Positions 9,887 through 19,440 of a DNA stretch of 64,000 bases are shown in pieces. The translations under genes were made by a program, and so were the position numbers. The notes under the pieces are model-generated. The model was given only the letters and a program-made list of their open reading frames with translations, was not told the origin of the DNA and did not search any database. Each line of letters begins with the position of its first letter. Positions within the stretch are counted from its first letter, which is position 1. The DNA comes from Alphaproteobacteria bacterium (lineage in GTDB: Bacteria; Pseudomonadota; Alphaproteobacteria; Puniceispirillales; Puniceispirillaceae): positions 23,795-87,794 of the forward strand of contig JADHLI010000009.1 of the NCBI GenBank assembly GCA_016780775.1. Direction: 5' to 3'.

Positions 9887-11560
9887 ATGGTAAGAATAGC
9901 CATTCTGTTATTGTGTTTGATGCCTGTAGCGGCTGGGTTGTTATGTGCTATTTTACCAGCCTTAGGGTGGTTTCCGCCTTTAGGGGGAAATCATTTTTCT
10001 TTCCAGCCTTTTGTGGATTTTTTTGCCCAACCTGGTTTGCGGCGGTCAATTTGTCTGAGCTTGTCAGTTGGGCTGCTTGCTACATTCTTATCTTATTGGC
10101 TGGCGATGTTTTTGCTAGCCATTTTGTATGGACAAGGCCGCGCTGGGTTTTTATTTAGGCTGATATCGCCGCTGTTATCTGTTCCGCATATCACTATTGC
10201 GGTAGGGTTTTTATTCCTTTTGCAACCAAGTGGCTGGTTATCGCGGCTGTTCTCGCCATGGCTAACTGGCTGGCAGCGTCCGCCTAATTTAAACATTGTT
10301 CCAGATGAAAATGCCTATGTGCTCATCTTGGCACTTATTGCCAAAGAGCTACCGTTTTTATTGCTGATGGGGCTATCTGCTTTGAGCCAGATAAAGGTAA
10401 GGCCGTTATTGGATACAGCTGCATCACTTGGTTATGGCTCACTCTCTGGATGGATGCATCTGGTGCAACCGCAATTGGCGGCGCGCTTGCGTCTGGCGGT
10501 TTTAATTGTGATGGTATTTTCAATATCGGTTGTTGATATGGCAATACTGCTCGCACCTTCCACCCCTGCCCCATTAGCGGTGCGTATCTTAACTTGGTTT
10601 CGTGACCCAGATTTATCTTACCAATTTGTTGCTGCGGCAGCGGCTGTGATGCAGCTTTTTTGCGCGCTTTTGGCATGCGTCATCTGGGTGGGGATAGATA
10701 AATGCATTCTATTTGTAATGGCCCGGCTCAGCGCGGCAGGCCAGCGTTTTTCCTTCCTTCCTTCTAGCTTTGTTGCCGCTTTAAAAAAAGGCGGCGTGGT
10801 GCTGGCAGTATGGCCTTGTGTGATGGCCTGTTTTGGCATGTTAGCTGCTCTTATTTGGGCATTTGCCGATATTTGGCGCTATCCTTCAGCCTTGCCAGAT
10901 AAATGGGGGCTTAGCGCGTGGAAATATGCTTATATTAGTTTAGGGCAAGCTACCTTCAATAGCTTGATATTAGGGCTGATAACGGCCGCGATTTGTGTGT
11001 CCCTTGCACTATTATGGTTGCAAACTGAAACCAGAGAAAGCGATAAGCATGCTGAAAGGCTGATTTACATTCCATTATTACTGCCACAAATTGCGTTTTT
11101 GTTTGGCATGCAAATTCTGTTGATATGGTTGGGGTTTGATGGCTTGTTTCTAGCGCTTATTTGGGCGCATTCTTTATTTGTCTTTCCTTATGTGATGTTA
11201 TCGCTAGCCCCAACATGGCGGCGCTTTGATGCGCGTTATCTTGCGATTGCTGCTACGTTGGGTGCTGGGCCTTTGCGCCGCTTCCTGTCTATAAAGCTAG
11301 CGATGATGACGCTGCCTGTGCTGACCGCCTTTGCCGTTGGGTTTGCGGTAAGCTCAGCCTTATATTTGCCGACTATTTTTGCTAGTAATGGGCGGGTGAT
11401 GACGCTCACTACCGAAGCGGTTACCCTAGCGGCAGGGGCAGGGCGGCAAAATCTGGGTATTGCCAGCTTGATGCAGATGGCCCTACCATTACTTGTCTTT
11501 CTAATTTGTGACCGATTAGCGCGCGCACGCCTTGCACGGTTTAGCTTTTTCAAACTGTAA
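9887..11560 (+). CDS. ynjC: ABC transporter permease, YnjC-like, two fused permease halves
   Basis: Inner-membrane protein of 557 residues with about twelve hydrophobic segments arranged as two binding-protein-dependent permease domains in one chain, the YnjC architecture (also seen in ThiP/FbpB). The coupling-helix regions are around DTAASLGYGSLSGW (first half) and AIAATLGAGPLRRF (second half). With the upstream binding protein and the divergent ATPase it completes an importer. Confidence 0.85.
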   Translation: MVRIAILLLCLMPVAAGLLCAILPALGWFPPLGGNHFSFQPFVDFFAQPGLRRSICLSLSVGLLATFLSYWLAMFLLAILYGQGRAGFLFRLISPLLSVPHITIAVGFLFLLQPSGWLSRLFSPWLTGWQRPPNLNIVPDENAYVLILALIAKELPFLLLMGLSALSQIKVRPLLDTAASLGYGSLSGWMHLVQPQLAARLRLAVLIVMVFSISVVDMAILLAPSTPAPLAVRILTWFRDPDLSYQFVAAAAAVMQLFCALLACVIWVGIDKCILFVMARLSAAGQRFSFLPSSFVAALKKGGVVLAVWPCVMACFGMLAALIWAFADIWRYPSALPDKWGLSAWKYAYISLGQATFNSLILGLITAAICVSLALLWLQTETRESDKHAERLIYIPLLLPQIAFLFGMQILLIWLGFDGLFLALIWAHSLFVFPYVMLSLAPTWRRFDARYLAIAATLGAGPLRRFLSIKLAMMTLPVLTAFAVGFAVSSALYLPTIFASNGRVMTLTTEAVTLAAGAGRQNLGIASLMQMALPLLVFLICDRLARARLARFSFFKL

Positions 11561-11596
11561 GCGCAGTGACAAAGTTTATGTAGAGGGAGCAAGAAA

Positions 11597-12388
11597 ATGG
11601 AACAGCCAATTATCATTACCTATCAGGGGCAGATTTGCCATGTGGTCAATAATAATCCGGCTTCCCGTAACGCGCTAACCCTAGATTATATTAATGGCCT
11701 TGCAACCCTCTTGAATGATTTCAGGCAAGGAGCGAAGCCAAAACCGCGTGCGGTTATCCTAAGTGGTGCAGGTGGTTTTTTCTGCTCTGGCGGGGATATG
11801 TCTGGGTTGCAAGAACGCACACAAGGCCATTATGCGGCGCGGCGTGCGCTCATTGACAGGTTGAACGAGATGGTGCGCGGCGTTCGTGCCTGCCCCTGCC
11901 CTGTGATAGCCTCTGTTGAAGGTGGGGCAGCAGGCGCAGGCGCAGCTATTGCGCTCGCCTGTGATATGATATTTGCCTCCAAGACAGCTTTTCTGGCTTC
12001 TAGCTATGTGAAAATTGGTCTAACGCCAGATGCGGGAACAACCGTGTTTTTAAATGCAGGTGTGCCGCGCTGGCTAGCAGCCGAGTTGTTATTTACTGGC
12101 GATAAAATCCCAGCTACACGGCTATATGACTTAGGCGTGGTGAACCATCTAGCGGATGAAGGCGAGACGCTAGAGGCAGCGATGGCGATGGCTAGAAGGC
12201 TGGAAGCAGGGCCAGCAAGTGCCATTATGCGCGTAAAAAACCTGCTTGGTGGGGCGGTATCAAACAGCTTTGATGAACAGCTAGAAGCAGAGGCAGATAA
12301 TATTGCACAAGCACTGGGCGGGGCAGAAGCAAAAGAGGGTATAACAGCCTTTATTGAGCGGCGCGCTCCCACTTTCCCAGAAGAATAA
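11597..12388 (+). CDS. Enoyl-CoA hydratase/isomerase family protein
   Basis: Crotonase-fold protein of 263 residues. The oxyanion-hole segments are GGFFCSGGDMSGL and VEGGAAGAGAAIALACD. At the second acid/base position the sequence is GLTPDAG, with aspartate as in PaaG-type enzymes rather than the glutamate of classical hydratase, so isomerase or another crotonase activity is as likely as hydration. AGAGGGAGC before the ATG is a good ribosome-binding site. The gene ends 7 bp from the convergent MaoC gene; both probably act on acyl-CoA thioesters. Confidence 0.85.
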   Translation: MEQPIIITYQGQICHVVNNNPASRNALTLDYINGLATLLNDFRQGAKPKPRAVILSGAGGFFCSGGDMSGLQERTQGHYAARRALIDRLNEMVRGVRACPCPVIASVEGGAAGAGAAIALACDMIFASKTAFLASSYVKIGLTPDAGTTVFLNAGVPRWLAAELLFTGDKIPATRLYDLGVVNHLADEGETLEAAMAMARRLEAGPASAIMRVKNLLGGAVSNSFDEQLEAEADNIAQALGGAEAKEGITAFIERRAPTFPEE

Positions 12389-12395
12389 TCAGCCC

Positions 12396-12848
12396 CTATA
12401 TTTTTAAATAGCGGCGGTTAATCCATTCTGCATAGACTGCAGGTTTTTCCCTACCTTCTATTTCTATGCTGACTTCCCATAACAAGGTGACCTCCCCTGG
12501 TTTACGCACGTCCAGCGAGGATAAGGTGAAATGACCACGCACCCGTGAGCCTGCAGGAACAGGTGATAAAAAGCGTAATTTTTCAAACCCGTAATTTACA
12601 GACATTAAATGTCCATCCAGTTTGGGGATAACATCCCCGCCCATAGCCGGCAACAAGGCTAGCGTTAAAAATCCATGGGCGATAGTCGTGCCAAACGGGG
12701 TCTTGGCTGCCTTTTCTGGGTCTGTATGGATGAATTGCTCATCTTGTGCAACCACGGCAAATTGATTGATACGATCCTGATCTAATAGATACCAATTAGA
12801 ACTTCCCATAAGGGTGCCTATTTTTTTGCGCAATGCTTCAATATTCAT
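12396..12848 (-). CDS. MaoC-like (R)-specific enoyl-CoA hydratase family protein
   Basis: Single hot-dog domain of 150 residues. The hydratase-2 motif is present: D36 and H41 in AQDEQFIHTDPEKA, followed by AHGFLTLALLP. These are the expected catalytic aspartate and histidine. The length fits single-domain MaoC proteins, which act as dimers on trans-2-enoyl-CoA. It is transcribed away from the SDR gene, and the 147-bp divergent gap may hold promoters for both. Confidence 0.85.
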   Translation of the reverse strand: MNIEALRKKIGTLMGSSNWYLLDQDRINQFAVVAQDEQFIHTDPEKAAKTPFGTTIAHGFLTLALLPAMGGDVIPKLDGHLMSVNYGFEKLRFLSPVPAGSRVRGHFTLSSLDVRKPGEVTLLWEVSIEIEGREKPAVYAEWINRRYLKI

Positions 12849-12995
12849 TAGTCTTTTTCTCCCTTTTATATGCCTGCCTCAGTTGCCAAGTTGATTGCCT
12901 TGCGGAAATGCGCTGGCTATAGGCATAATAGACACCATAAAAACATCGTGCCGCATCTTTTATTTTTAAATTTATGCCGTTGAGGATTCATATTC

Positions 12996-13781
12996 ATGCC
13001 GGATAATTCAGCCACAGATTTTGCTCAAAAAAAAGTGATAATTACTGGCGGCTCTAGCGGGGTGGGTGCGGATATGGCCCATAGCTTTGCCAGCCGCGGC
13101 GCGGAGGTTTGGATTAGTGGGCGGCGGGAGCCGGCTTTGCAAGCGGTAGCCAGCCAGCACGCCTCTATCCATTATGTGGTTGCAGATATGGCAGATGAGC
13201 TTGGCGTTAGGACCCTATTTGATGCTGCCTCCGAAAACGGCTTGCCTGCTGATATTGTTATTGCCAATGCAGGTGTTGCAGATAGCGCTCCGCTCGAGAA
13301 AACATCTAGCCAGATGTGGGCAGATATTCTGGCGATTAATTTAACAGGGGTATTTTTCTGCCTGCGTGAAGGCTTGGCCCGCATGAAAGGAGCTTCTGTG
13401 CCTTCTGGCCGACTTATTGCTATCGCTTCAATGACAGGTAAGCGCAGCTATCCCTATATTTCAGCTTATTCAGCTAGCAAACATGGGGTGCTAGGGCTGG
13501 TTAAATCTGCGGCATTGGAAACTGCAAGACTGGGCATTACCGTAAATGCGATTTGCCCTGGCTATCTAGATACAGAAATGACGCAAAGGTCGGTTGCTAT
13601 GATCCAGAAAAAGACTGGCCTGAGTGCTGAAGCAGCAGAAGAGAAGCTAAAAATCTTCACCCCTCAACATCGCCTGTTTGATGCTGAGGAGGTTAGCGCA
13701 GCAGCGCTCTATCTGGCTAGCGATAGCGCGCGCGGCGTCAATGGCCAAGCTTTATCTGTTTGCGGCGGAGAAACGTGGTAG
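12996..13781 (+). CDS. Short-chain dehydrogenase/reductase
   Basis: Classical SDR of 261 residues: cofactor motif TGGSSGVG (17-24), NAG (91-93), catalytic serine S145 and YSASK with Y158 and K162. SGRRE after the second strand resembles NADP-preferring members, but cofactor preference is uncertain. The C-terminal part resembles 3-hydroxybutyrate or 3-oxoacyl reductases. Placed among acyl-CoA genes, a 3-hydroxyacyl-CoA substrate is plausible but unproven. Confidence 0.85.
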   Translation: MPDNSATDFAQKKVIITGGSSGVGADMAHSFASRGAEVWISGRREPALQAVASQHASIHYVVADMADELGVRTLFDAASENGLPADIVIANAGVADSAPLEKTSSQMWADILAINLTGVFFCLREGLARMKGASVPSGRLIAIASMTGKRSYPYISAYSASKHGVLGLVKSAALETARLGITVNAICPGYLDTEMTQRSVAMIQKKTGLSAEAAEEKLKIFTPQHRLFDAEEVSAAALYLASDSARGVNGQALSVCGGETW

Positions 13782-13808
13782 AAATCTTGCCCTGCTTTTT
13801 TTAAAAGG

Positions 13809-14252
13809 CTACCAGCTACCAGTATTGCTCATGGATAACCAAGGCTCTGCTGGTTCTAGCGCGTCACCGTCTTGCAACAGCTCTAGCGAGATGCCATCAG
13901 GGGAACGCACAAAGGCCATATGTCCATCGCGTGGGGGACGATTGATAGTTATCCCTGCATCCATCAGACTCTGGCAGGTCTCATAAATGTTTTTCACCGT
14001 ATAGGCAAGATGGCCAAAATTGCGGCCGCCGCCATAAGGCTCTTCATTATCCCAGTTATAGGTCAGCTCTAATTCTGGGGCTCGTTCTGCCTCTGATTGT
14101 GCCATATCCTGATCTGCGACTAAAAAGATAAGTGTGAAACGCCCCGCTTCATTTTCCTTGCGCCGAACCTCTATCATGCCAAGCTTGCCCACAAAAAAAT
14201 CTAATGCCGCATCAACATCTTGAACGCGGATCATGGTGTGTAGATATTTCAT
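13809..14252 (-). CDS. gloA: Lactoylglutathione lyase (glyoxalase I)
   Basis: Glyoxalase I converts the hemithioacetal of methylglyoxal and glutathione to S-lactoylglutathione. The 147-residue protein shows all four expected metal ligands: H5 in YLHTMIRV, E62 in LELTYNW, H81 in FGHLAY and E124 in ISLELLQ, matching the GloA pattern His/Glu/His/Glu. It converges on the SDR gene with a 27-bp gap. Confidence 0.93.
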   Translation of the reverse strand: MKYLHTMIRVQDVDAALDFFVGKLGMIEVRRKENEAGRFTLIFLVADQDMAQSEAERAPELELTYNWDNEEPYGGGRNFGHLAYTVKNIYETCQSLMDAGITINRPPRDGHMAFVRSPDGISLELLQDGDALEPAEPWLSMSNTGSW

Positions 14253-14572
14253 AATATTTTCCTTAATTAATGCAGCCCAGTTTCACGATAATAGGTGAGA
14301 TGTAAATTGTTCCCCTAGCATAATCTGATTTAGGTGTTTTTGAAAATAGGACTTTTTCAAAATAGGGTATTCAAGAAATATCTTATTGAAAGAAGAGATA
14401 ACGTTATTTTGCCCTTTTTTATCTGGTTTAGTAAAGACTAGGCGTTGAACAGTAATTGACCATTGCTGGCTAGGCGATTATCGTTTGGGACACACAAATT
14501 TCTTTTTTCGAGGTTTGACAGGACATTCTTTCATCCTGTTCTTACTCGAGCTTTTGTTAACGAGGATAAAAC
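14253..14572. promoter_or_regulatory. Divergent gloA/mmsA intergenic region
   Basis: This 320-bp AT-rich gap holds no gene. On the plus strand a consensus-like -35 TTGACA lies at 14515-14520, overlapping an inverted repeat ACAGGA-N10-TCCTGT (14518-14539). Upstream, near 14350-14380, AAATAGG occurs twice. GAGGA before the mmsA ATG is a good ribosome-binding site. Confidence 0.45.
14518..14539. promoter_or_regulatory. Inverted repeat upstream of mmsA, possible operator
   Basis: ACAGGA and TCCTGT are separated by 10 bp, giving a symmetric 22-bp site overlapping a TTGACA hexamer, 34 bp before the mmsA start. Symmetry at a promoter element suggests a repressor or activator site; the protein is unknown. 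Confidence 0.4.
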
Positions 14573-16069
14573 ATGACGGATACGGCTCTTCACTATATCG
14601 CGGGCAAGCAAACAAAGGGCGCATCAACAAGAATGCAGGATATCTATAACCCTGCTCTTGGTGAGAAAAAAGGCGAGGTCGTTATGGGAACGGCGAAGGA
14701 TGTGGATGCAGCTGTTGACGCTGCCAGAAAAGTGTTTCCATCCTGGGCAGCAACCCCGCCAGTGCGACGCGCACGGGTGATGTTCAAGTTTCTTGAGCTG
14801 GTACGCCGTGACAAAGAAAAGCTGGCTGAGGTCATCACCTCTGAGCATGGTAAGGTCTTTACAGATGCGTGTGGTGAGGTCGAGCGCGGAATTGAGGTTA
14901 TTGAATTTGCTTGCGGTATTCCAGCCTTGCTAAAGGGGGAGTATTCTGCCCAAGCATCAACAGGCATTGATAATTTTACCTTCCGGCAGCCGCTGGGCAT
15001 TGTTTCGGGCATCACGCCATTTAACTTTCCGGTAATGGTGCCGATGTGGATGTTCCCGCTAGCCATCGCAACAGGCAATTGTTTCATTCTAAAACCTAGT
15101 CCAACTGACCCTACCGCATCGCTGATGATGGCAGATTTGCTAGCCGAAGCTGGTCTTCCAGAAGGCGTGTTTAGCGTCATACAGGGTGACAAGGAATCGG
15201 TGGATGCTATCTTGGAAAATCCGGCTATTTCTGCTGTATCGTTTGTCGGTTCTACCCCGATTGCGCATTATATTTATACCAAGGGCGCAGAGAACGGCAA
15301 GCGTGTGCAAGCGCTGGGCGGGGCCAAAAATCATATGATGGTGATGCCAGATGCAGATATGGACAAGACAGTAGATGCATTAATAGGCTCTGCATATGGC
15401 TCTGCTGGTGAGCGTTGTATGGCGATTTCTGTTGCTGTTCTGGTTGGGGATGTTGGCGATAAAATTGTCCCACAGCTGGCTGAGCGGGCAAAAGCCTTAA
15501 AGGTGAAAAACGGCATGGAGCTAGATGCCGAAATGGGCCCAATTGTTACTTCTGCTGCACATGAGCGCATCACCACCATGATCGAAAAAGGCGTCCAAGA
15601 AGGTGCTGAGCTTGTTGTAGATGGGCGCGGGTTATCTGTGCCGGGTCACAATCAAGGCTATTTTATGGGGGGCAGCTTATTTGATCATGTCACCCCAGAG
15701 ATGTCGATTTACCAAGAAGAGATCTTTGGCCCTGTATTGTCTTGTGTCAGGGTAGCCAACTCAGCAGAAGGCATTGAGATGATCAATAATCATCGCTATG
15801 GCAATGGCGTTTCTGTGTTTACCTCTGATGGGGATACTGCACGTGAGTTCTCGCGCCAAATACAGGTAGGTATGGTCGGTGTTAATGTGCCGATACCAGT
15901 GCCGATGGCCTGGCATGGTTTTGGCGGTTGGAAGCAGTCTCTATTTGGCGATTTACATGCCTTTGGCAATGAAGCGGTGCAGTTTTATACCAAGCAGAAA
16001 TCTGTAATGCAGCGCTGGCCAGATTCGATTTCCAAAGGGGCAGAATTTGTTATCCCGCATACTAAGTAA
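14573..16069 (+). CDS. mmsA: Methylmalonate-semialdehyde dehydrogenase (CoA-acylating)
   Basis: Aldehyde dehydrogenase superfamily enzyme converting methylmalonate or malonate semialdehyde with CoA and NAD to propionyl-CoA or acetyl-CoA, used in valine, inositol and beta-alanine catabolism. The 498 residues match MmsA. The catalytic cysteine is C282 in [23 protein letters not shown] (249-262) replaces the usual ELGGK glutamate motif, a hallmark of the CoA-dependent MMSDH group. The next gene, cysQ, starts 10 bp after the stop. Confidence 0.94.
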   Translation: MTDTALHYIAGKQTKGASTRMQDIYNPALGEKKGEVVMGTAKDVDAAVDAARKVFPSWAATPPVRRARVMFKFLELVRRDKEKLAEVITSEHGKVFTDACGEVERGIEVIEFACGIPALLKGEYSAQASTGIDNFTFRQPLGIVSGITPFNFPVMVPMWMFPLAIATGNCFILKPSPTDPTASLMMADLLAEAGLPEGVFSVIQGDKESVDAILENPAISAVSFVGSTPIAHYIYTKGAENGKRVQALGGAKNHMMVMPDADMDKTVDALIGSAYGSAGERCMAISVAVLVGDVGDKIVPQLAERAKALKVKNGMELDAEMGPIVTSAAHERITTMIEKGVQEGAELVVDGRGLSVPGHNQGYFMGGSLFDHVTPEMSIYQEEIFGPVLSCVRVANSAEGIEMINNHRYGNGVSVFTSDGDTAREFSRQIQVGMVGVNVPIPVPMAWHGFGGWKQSLFGDLHAFGNEAVQFYTKQKSVMQRWPDSISKGAEFVIPHTK

Positions 16070-16079
16070 GAGAAGCTAG

Positions 16080-16865
16080 ATGGAAGGGATTGATCTTACC
16101 TGCCTGATGCCGGCGATGCGGGAGGCGGGGGCAGCTATAATGCAGGTGAAATCTGCCGGTGTTACTGCTGATTATAAGGCAGATGCCTCACCTGTGACGG
16201 CAGCAGATCATGCTAGCGAGGCGATATTAAAGGCAGCGCTTGCTGCGCATTTCCCAGATATTCCTGTTATCTCTGAAGAATATGCAGATAGCCACCTCTT
16301 GCGCCCTAGCGAATGTTATTTTCTGGTTGATCCGCTAGATGGCACAAGAGAGTTTTTGCGTGAGGATAGTAACGGTAATTTCACGGTTAATATTGGCTTT
16401 GTGCAAGGGGGTATTGCCTGTGGCGGGTTGATTTATGTTCCAGCTATGGACTGGCTGTGCTGGACAGATACAGATTTTAAAGCGCATCAGGAACGCGTTG
16501 GTCAGCAAAGCTCCCTCAAGATAAGAGATGTCCCGCAAGCAGGGGCGGCTGCACTGGCTAGCCGCTCGCACCGCGATGTGATGACAGATGCCTTTCTGCG
16601 TGCAGAAGATATTACTGATATTGTCTCGGCTGGCTCTTCACTAAAATTTTTACTTCTGGCTGAGGGAACGGCAGATATTTATCCTCGCTTTGGCCCTACC
16701 ATGGAATGGGATACCGCTGCGGGGGAGGCGATATTGCGCGCAGCTGGCGGTCATGTTCTTGCCAGCGATGGTATGCCCCATCGCTATGGCAAAAAGGGCT
16801 GGAGAAATAGCGCTTTTATCGCGTGTGCAGGCTACCACCCAAGCTTCCCACTTCCTGATCTTTAA
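16080..16865 (+). CDS. cysQ: 3'(2'),5'-bisphosphate nucleotidase CysQ
   Basis: Inositol-monophosphatase superfamily phosphatase that removes phosphate from PAP, the by-product of sulfate assimilation. Metal-binding motif DPLDGT starts at residue 84, with upstream acids E66/E67, and WDTAAGEA completes the second motif near residue 208. The 261-residue length fits CysQ. It probably shares a transcript with mmsA, although the functions are not obviously linked. Confidence 0.88.
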   Translation: MEGIDLTCLMPAMREAGAAIMQVKSAGVTADYKADASPVTAADHASEAILKAALAAHFPDIPVISEEYADSHLLRPSECYFLVDPLDGTREFLREDSNGNFTVNIGFVQGGIACGGLIYVPAMDWLCWTDTDFKAHQERVGQQSSLKIRDVPQAGAAALASRSHRDVMTDAFLRAEDITDIVSAGSSLKFLLLAEGTADIYPRFGPTMEWDTAAGEAILRAAGGHVLASDGMPHRYGKKGWRNSAFIACAGYHPSFPLPDL

Positions 16866-16981
16866 AAAATAAGCTTTCCTATTTTAGATGATTTTTGTTG
16901 TCAGCGATGGCTGTTTTGTGATGCAAATAATAAGCATTATAAAAAAGCTTGGGGATAAAAATCACCTGAAGGAGGGAATAG

Positions 16982-18091
16982 ATGAAAACCAGAGCCGCTA
17001 TTGCGTTTGAAGCTGGCAAGCCGCTTGAAATTGTTGAGCTGGATCTTGAAGGGCCAAAACAAGGCGAAGTTCTTGTTGAAATCATGGCGACGGGCATTTG
17101 CCATACAGATGAGTTTACGCTCTCAGGCGCTGACCCTGAAGGTCTGTTCCCAGCTATTTTAGGCCATGAAGGAGCTGGTATTGTGCGTGAGGTTGGCGCA
17201 GGCGTTACCTCTCTTGTTGAGGGCGACCATGTTATACCTCTTTACACACCAGAATGCCGTGAATGCGATTATTGTCTGCATCCCAAAACTAATCTTTGTC
17301 AGGCTATACGGACCACACAAGGTCAGGGGCTGATGCCAGATGGCACCTCGCGCTTTTCCTATAAAGGGCAAGCAGTGCATCATTATATGGGCACGTCCAC
17401 TTTCTCAAACTTTACAGTTTTGCCTGAAATAGCGCTTGCTAAGGTGAGCAAAGAGGCTCCATTTGATAAGATTTGCTATATCGGTTGCGGCGTGACCACA
17501 GGTATTGGTGCGGTTATCAATACTGCCAAAGCTGAGGCTGGATGCCGGGCAGTTGTTTTTGGTTTAGGCGGGATTGGGCTGAATGTAATTCAGGGTCTGC
17601 GCATGATAGGCGCTAGTCAAATTGTTGGTGTAGATTTAAATGATGACAAGGAAAGTTGGGGTCGCCAATTTGGTATGACTGATTTTGTAAATCCTGCGAA
17701 AGTTTCTGGCGATCTAACTAACCATCTGGTAACCCTCACCGACGGCGGCGCTGATTACAGCTTTGAATGTATTGGTAATACAGATGTGATGCGTGTGGCT
17801 CTGGAATGTGCCCATAAGGGGTGGGGCGAATCCATCATCATTGGTGTAGCTGGAGCTGGCAAAGAGATTAGCACACGTCCGTTTCAGCTGGTAACAGGCC
17901 GGTCATGGCGTGGTACAGCTTTTGGCGGGGCAAGAGGGCGCACGGATGTGCCCAAGATTGTTGATTGGTATATGGATGGTCGCATTGAAATTGACCCGAT
18001 GATCACCCACACCCTGTCTTTGGAAGATATTAATAAAGGCTTTGATTTGATGCATGAGGGCAGTTCTATCCGTTCTGTAGTCGTGTTCTAA
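16982..18091 (+). CDS. frmA: S-(hydroxymethyl)glutathione dehydrogenase / class III alcohol dehydrogenase
   Basis: Zinc- and NAD-dependent dehydrogenase for formaldehyde-glutathione, also GSNO reductase. The 369 residues show [12 protein letters not shown] with the catalytic-zinc cysteine, GHEGAGIV, the structural-zinc cysteines in [26 protein letters not shown], and the Rossmann motif GLGGIGL. This pattern is diagnostic for class III ADH. A very good GAAGGAGGG ribosome-binding site precedes the ATG. No S-formylglutathione hydrolase gene is adjacent. Confidence 0.95.
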   Translation: MKTRAAIAFEAGKPLEIVELDLEGPKQGEVLVEIMATGICHTDEFTLSGADPEGLFPAILGHEGAGIVREVGAGVTSLVEGDHVIPLYTPECRECDYCLHPKTNLCQAIRTTQGQGLMPDGTSRFSYKGQAVHHYMGTSTFSNFTVLPEIALAKVSKEAPFDKICYIGCGVTTGIGAVINTAKAEAGCRAVVFGLGGIGLNVIQGLRMIGASQIVGVDLNDDKESWGRQFGMTDFVNPAKVSGDLTNHLVTLTDGGADYSFECIGNTDVMRVALECAHKGWGESIIIGVAGAGKEISTRPFQLVTGRSWRGTAFGGARGRTDVPKIVDWYMDGRIEIDPMITHTLSLEDINKGFDLMHEGSSIRSVVVF

Positions 18092-18131
18092 TAAACGTTG
18101 TGTAAGTAAATAGACGGATTGGAAAAGGCTC

Positions 18132-19382
18132 ATGCAAGAAGATTTGCCAATGGATGTAGTGGCCTGCCTTGCAGCAATTGATCGTACAGACGCAGATATA
18201 AAAGCATGGGCTGTTATTGACAAGCAGGCAGCATCTAGCGGCTCTGATATGCTTTCTGGCCCGCTTTCTGGCCCACTTTATGGCCCGCTTTATGGAATGG
18301 TAGTCGGGATAAAGGATATCATTGATGTCGCTGGCATGCCCTGTTGCTACGGCTCTCCTATATTTGCTGGGCGTATTGCAGAGACAGATGCCGAACTGGT
18401 TGCAGGTTTGCGCGCAGCAGGGGCGATAATTCTTGGCAAAACAGTTACCACTGAATTTGCTTTTATGCAGAAAAGCATCACGCGCAATCCTCATAATCTT
18501 GCGCATTCTCCGGGCGGTTCTTCATCTGGTTCTGCAGCAGCAGTTGCAGCTGGGCAAATTGATTTGGCTATCGGTACACAAACAGGCGGGTCGGTTATCC
18601 GTCCAGCCTCTTATTGCGGTGTGCATGCGCTAAAACCCACCAGAGGGACAATAAGCCGAGAAGGGGTTTTGCAAACGTCGCAAACGCTTGATCAGGTGGG
18701 TATCTTCGCGCGTGATTTAAATTATCTGGCCAGATTGGGTAGTGTGGTTACCCGCCAGCCTGATCTTGAAGATGGGCTTACTAGGCTACCTGCCTCACCG
18801 CCAAAACTTCTTTATTTGGATGGGTTGTATGGCGCACGCGTAGATGGCTATGTGCATGAAGGTTTGCAAAAAATAGCGGCCGCGCTGCCAGAGCATATAG
18901 ACATCCTGCCTGCCCCAGAGGCAGAGATTGCGCGATATTTAGATACCCATAAAGTCATCTATGACTTTGAGATTTGCCAGAATATTGGCCCGCTTATGAA
19001 AAGCCATGAACGTCAAATGAGTTCAGAAATTCTGGCGGCGATCAAACGTGGGCAAAAAGTGAGTATAACAGATTATGATAAGGCTCTTGATGAGCGTGAA
19101 GAAGCAGCAGCGTTTTTTGAGGGGCTATTGGCTGGATATGACGGGCTTTTAAGTGCCTCAGCGACAGGGGAAGCGCCCATTTTTGACGAAGGTACAGGCG
19201 ATTCTATCTGTAATTGTTTATGGAGCCTGACTGGCTATCCTTGCATTAGCCTGCCTATTTCGGGGCATTTTCAAATATCGGGTCCAAATGGGTTGGGCGT
19301 TGGTGTCCAGCTAACCGCTACCACAGGACGGGACAGCGCCTTATTGGGGCTTGCCCGCTGGCTAGAGACCAGATTAGGCTGA
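18132..19382 (+). CDS. Amidase signature family hydrolase with internal 12-bp repeats
   Basis: Amidase signature enzyme of 416 residues with the Ser-cisSer-Lys triad: K61 in GIKDIIDVAG, S130 in SPGGSSSGS and S154 in TQTGGSVIRPA. It hydrolyses a C-N amide bond; substrate unknown. Unusually, residues 41-55 are a repeat (LSGP LSGP LYGP LYG) encoded by four tandem 12-bp units, an expansion of the GPLxG segment that normally occurs once just before the catalytic lysine. It heads a co-directional run with an M19-like protein, two uncharacterised proteins and an Ldh-family oxidoreductase, suggesting one catabolic pathway for an amide-containing compound. Confidence 0.87.
   Translation: MQEDLPMDVVACLAAIDRTDADIKAWAVIDKQAASSGSDMLSGPLSGPLYGPLYGMVVGIKDIIDVAGMPCCYGSPIFAGRIAETDAELVAGLRAAGAIILGKTVTTEFAFMQKSITRNPHNLAHSPGGSSSGSAAAVAAGQIDLAIGTQTGGSVIRPASYCGVHALKPTRGTISREGVLQTSQTLDQVGIFARDLNYLARLGSVVTRQPDLEDGLTRLPASPPKLLYLDGLYGARVDGYVHEGLQKIAAALPEHIDILPAPEAEIARYLDTHKVIYDFEICQNIGPLMKSHERQMSSEILAAIKRGQKVSITDYDKALDEREEAAAFFEGLLAGYDGLLSASATGEAPIFDEGTGDSICNCLWSLTGYPCISLPISGHFQISGPNGLGVGVQLTATTGRDSALLGLARWLETRLG
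18251..18298 (+). repeat. In-frame 12-bp tandem repeat, four units, inside the amidase gene
   Basis: Units GCTTTCTGGCCC, GCTTTCTGGCCC, ACTTTATGGCCC and GCTTTATGGAAT follow without gaps. The first two are identical. They encode LSGP/LSGP/LYGP/LYGM, so unit gain or loss keeps the frame but changes the loop before the catalytic lysine. Confidence 0.9.
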
Positions 19383-19440
19383 TAGTAGTTTTTTGCTGGT
19401 ACTAGTCCAGTAGGCTGGAAGTTTAAGGATATCGCGCATT

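Noticed and set aside
16866..16890. Terminator after cysQ
   Set aside because: Only an AT-only stem (AAAATA/TATTTT) is present, too weak to call.
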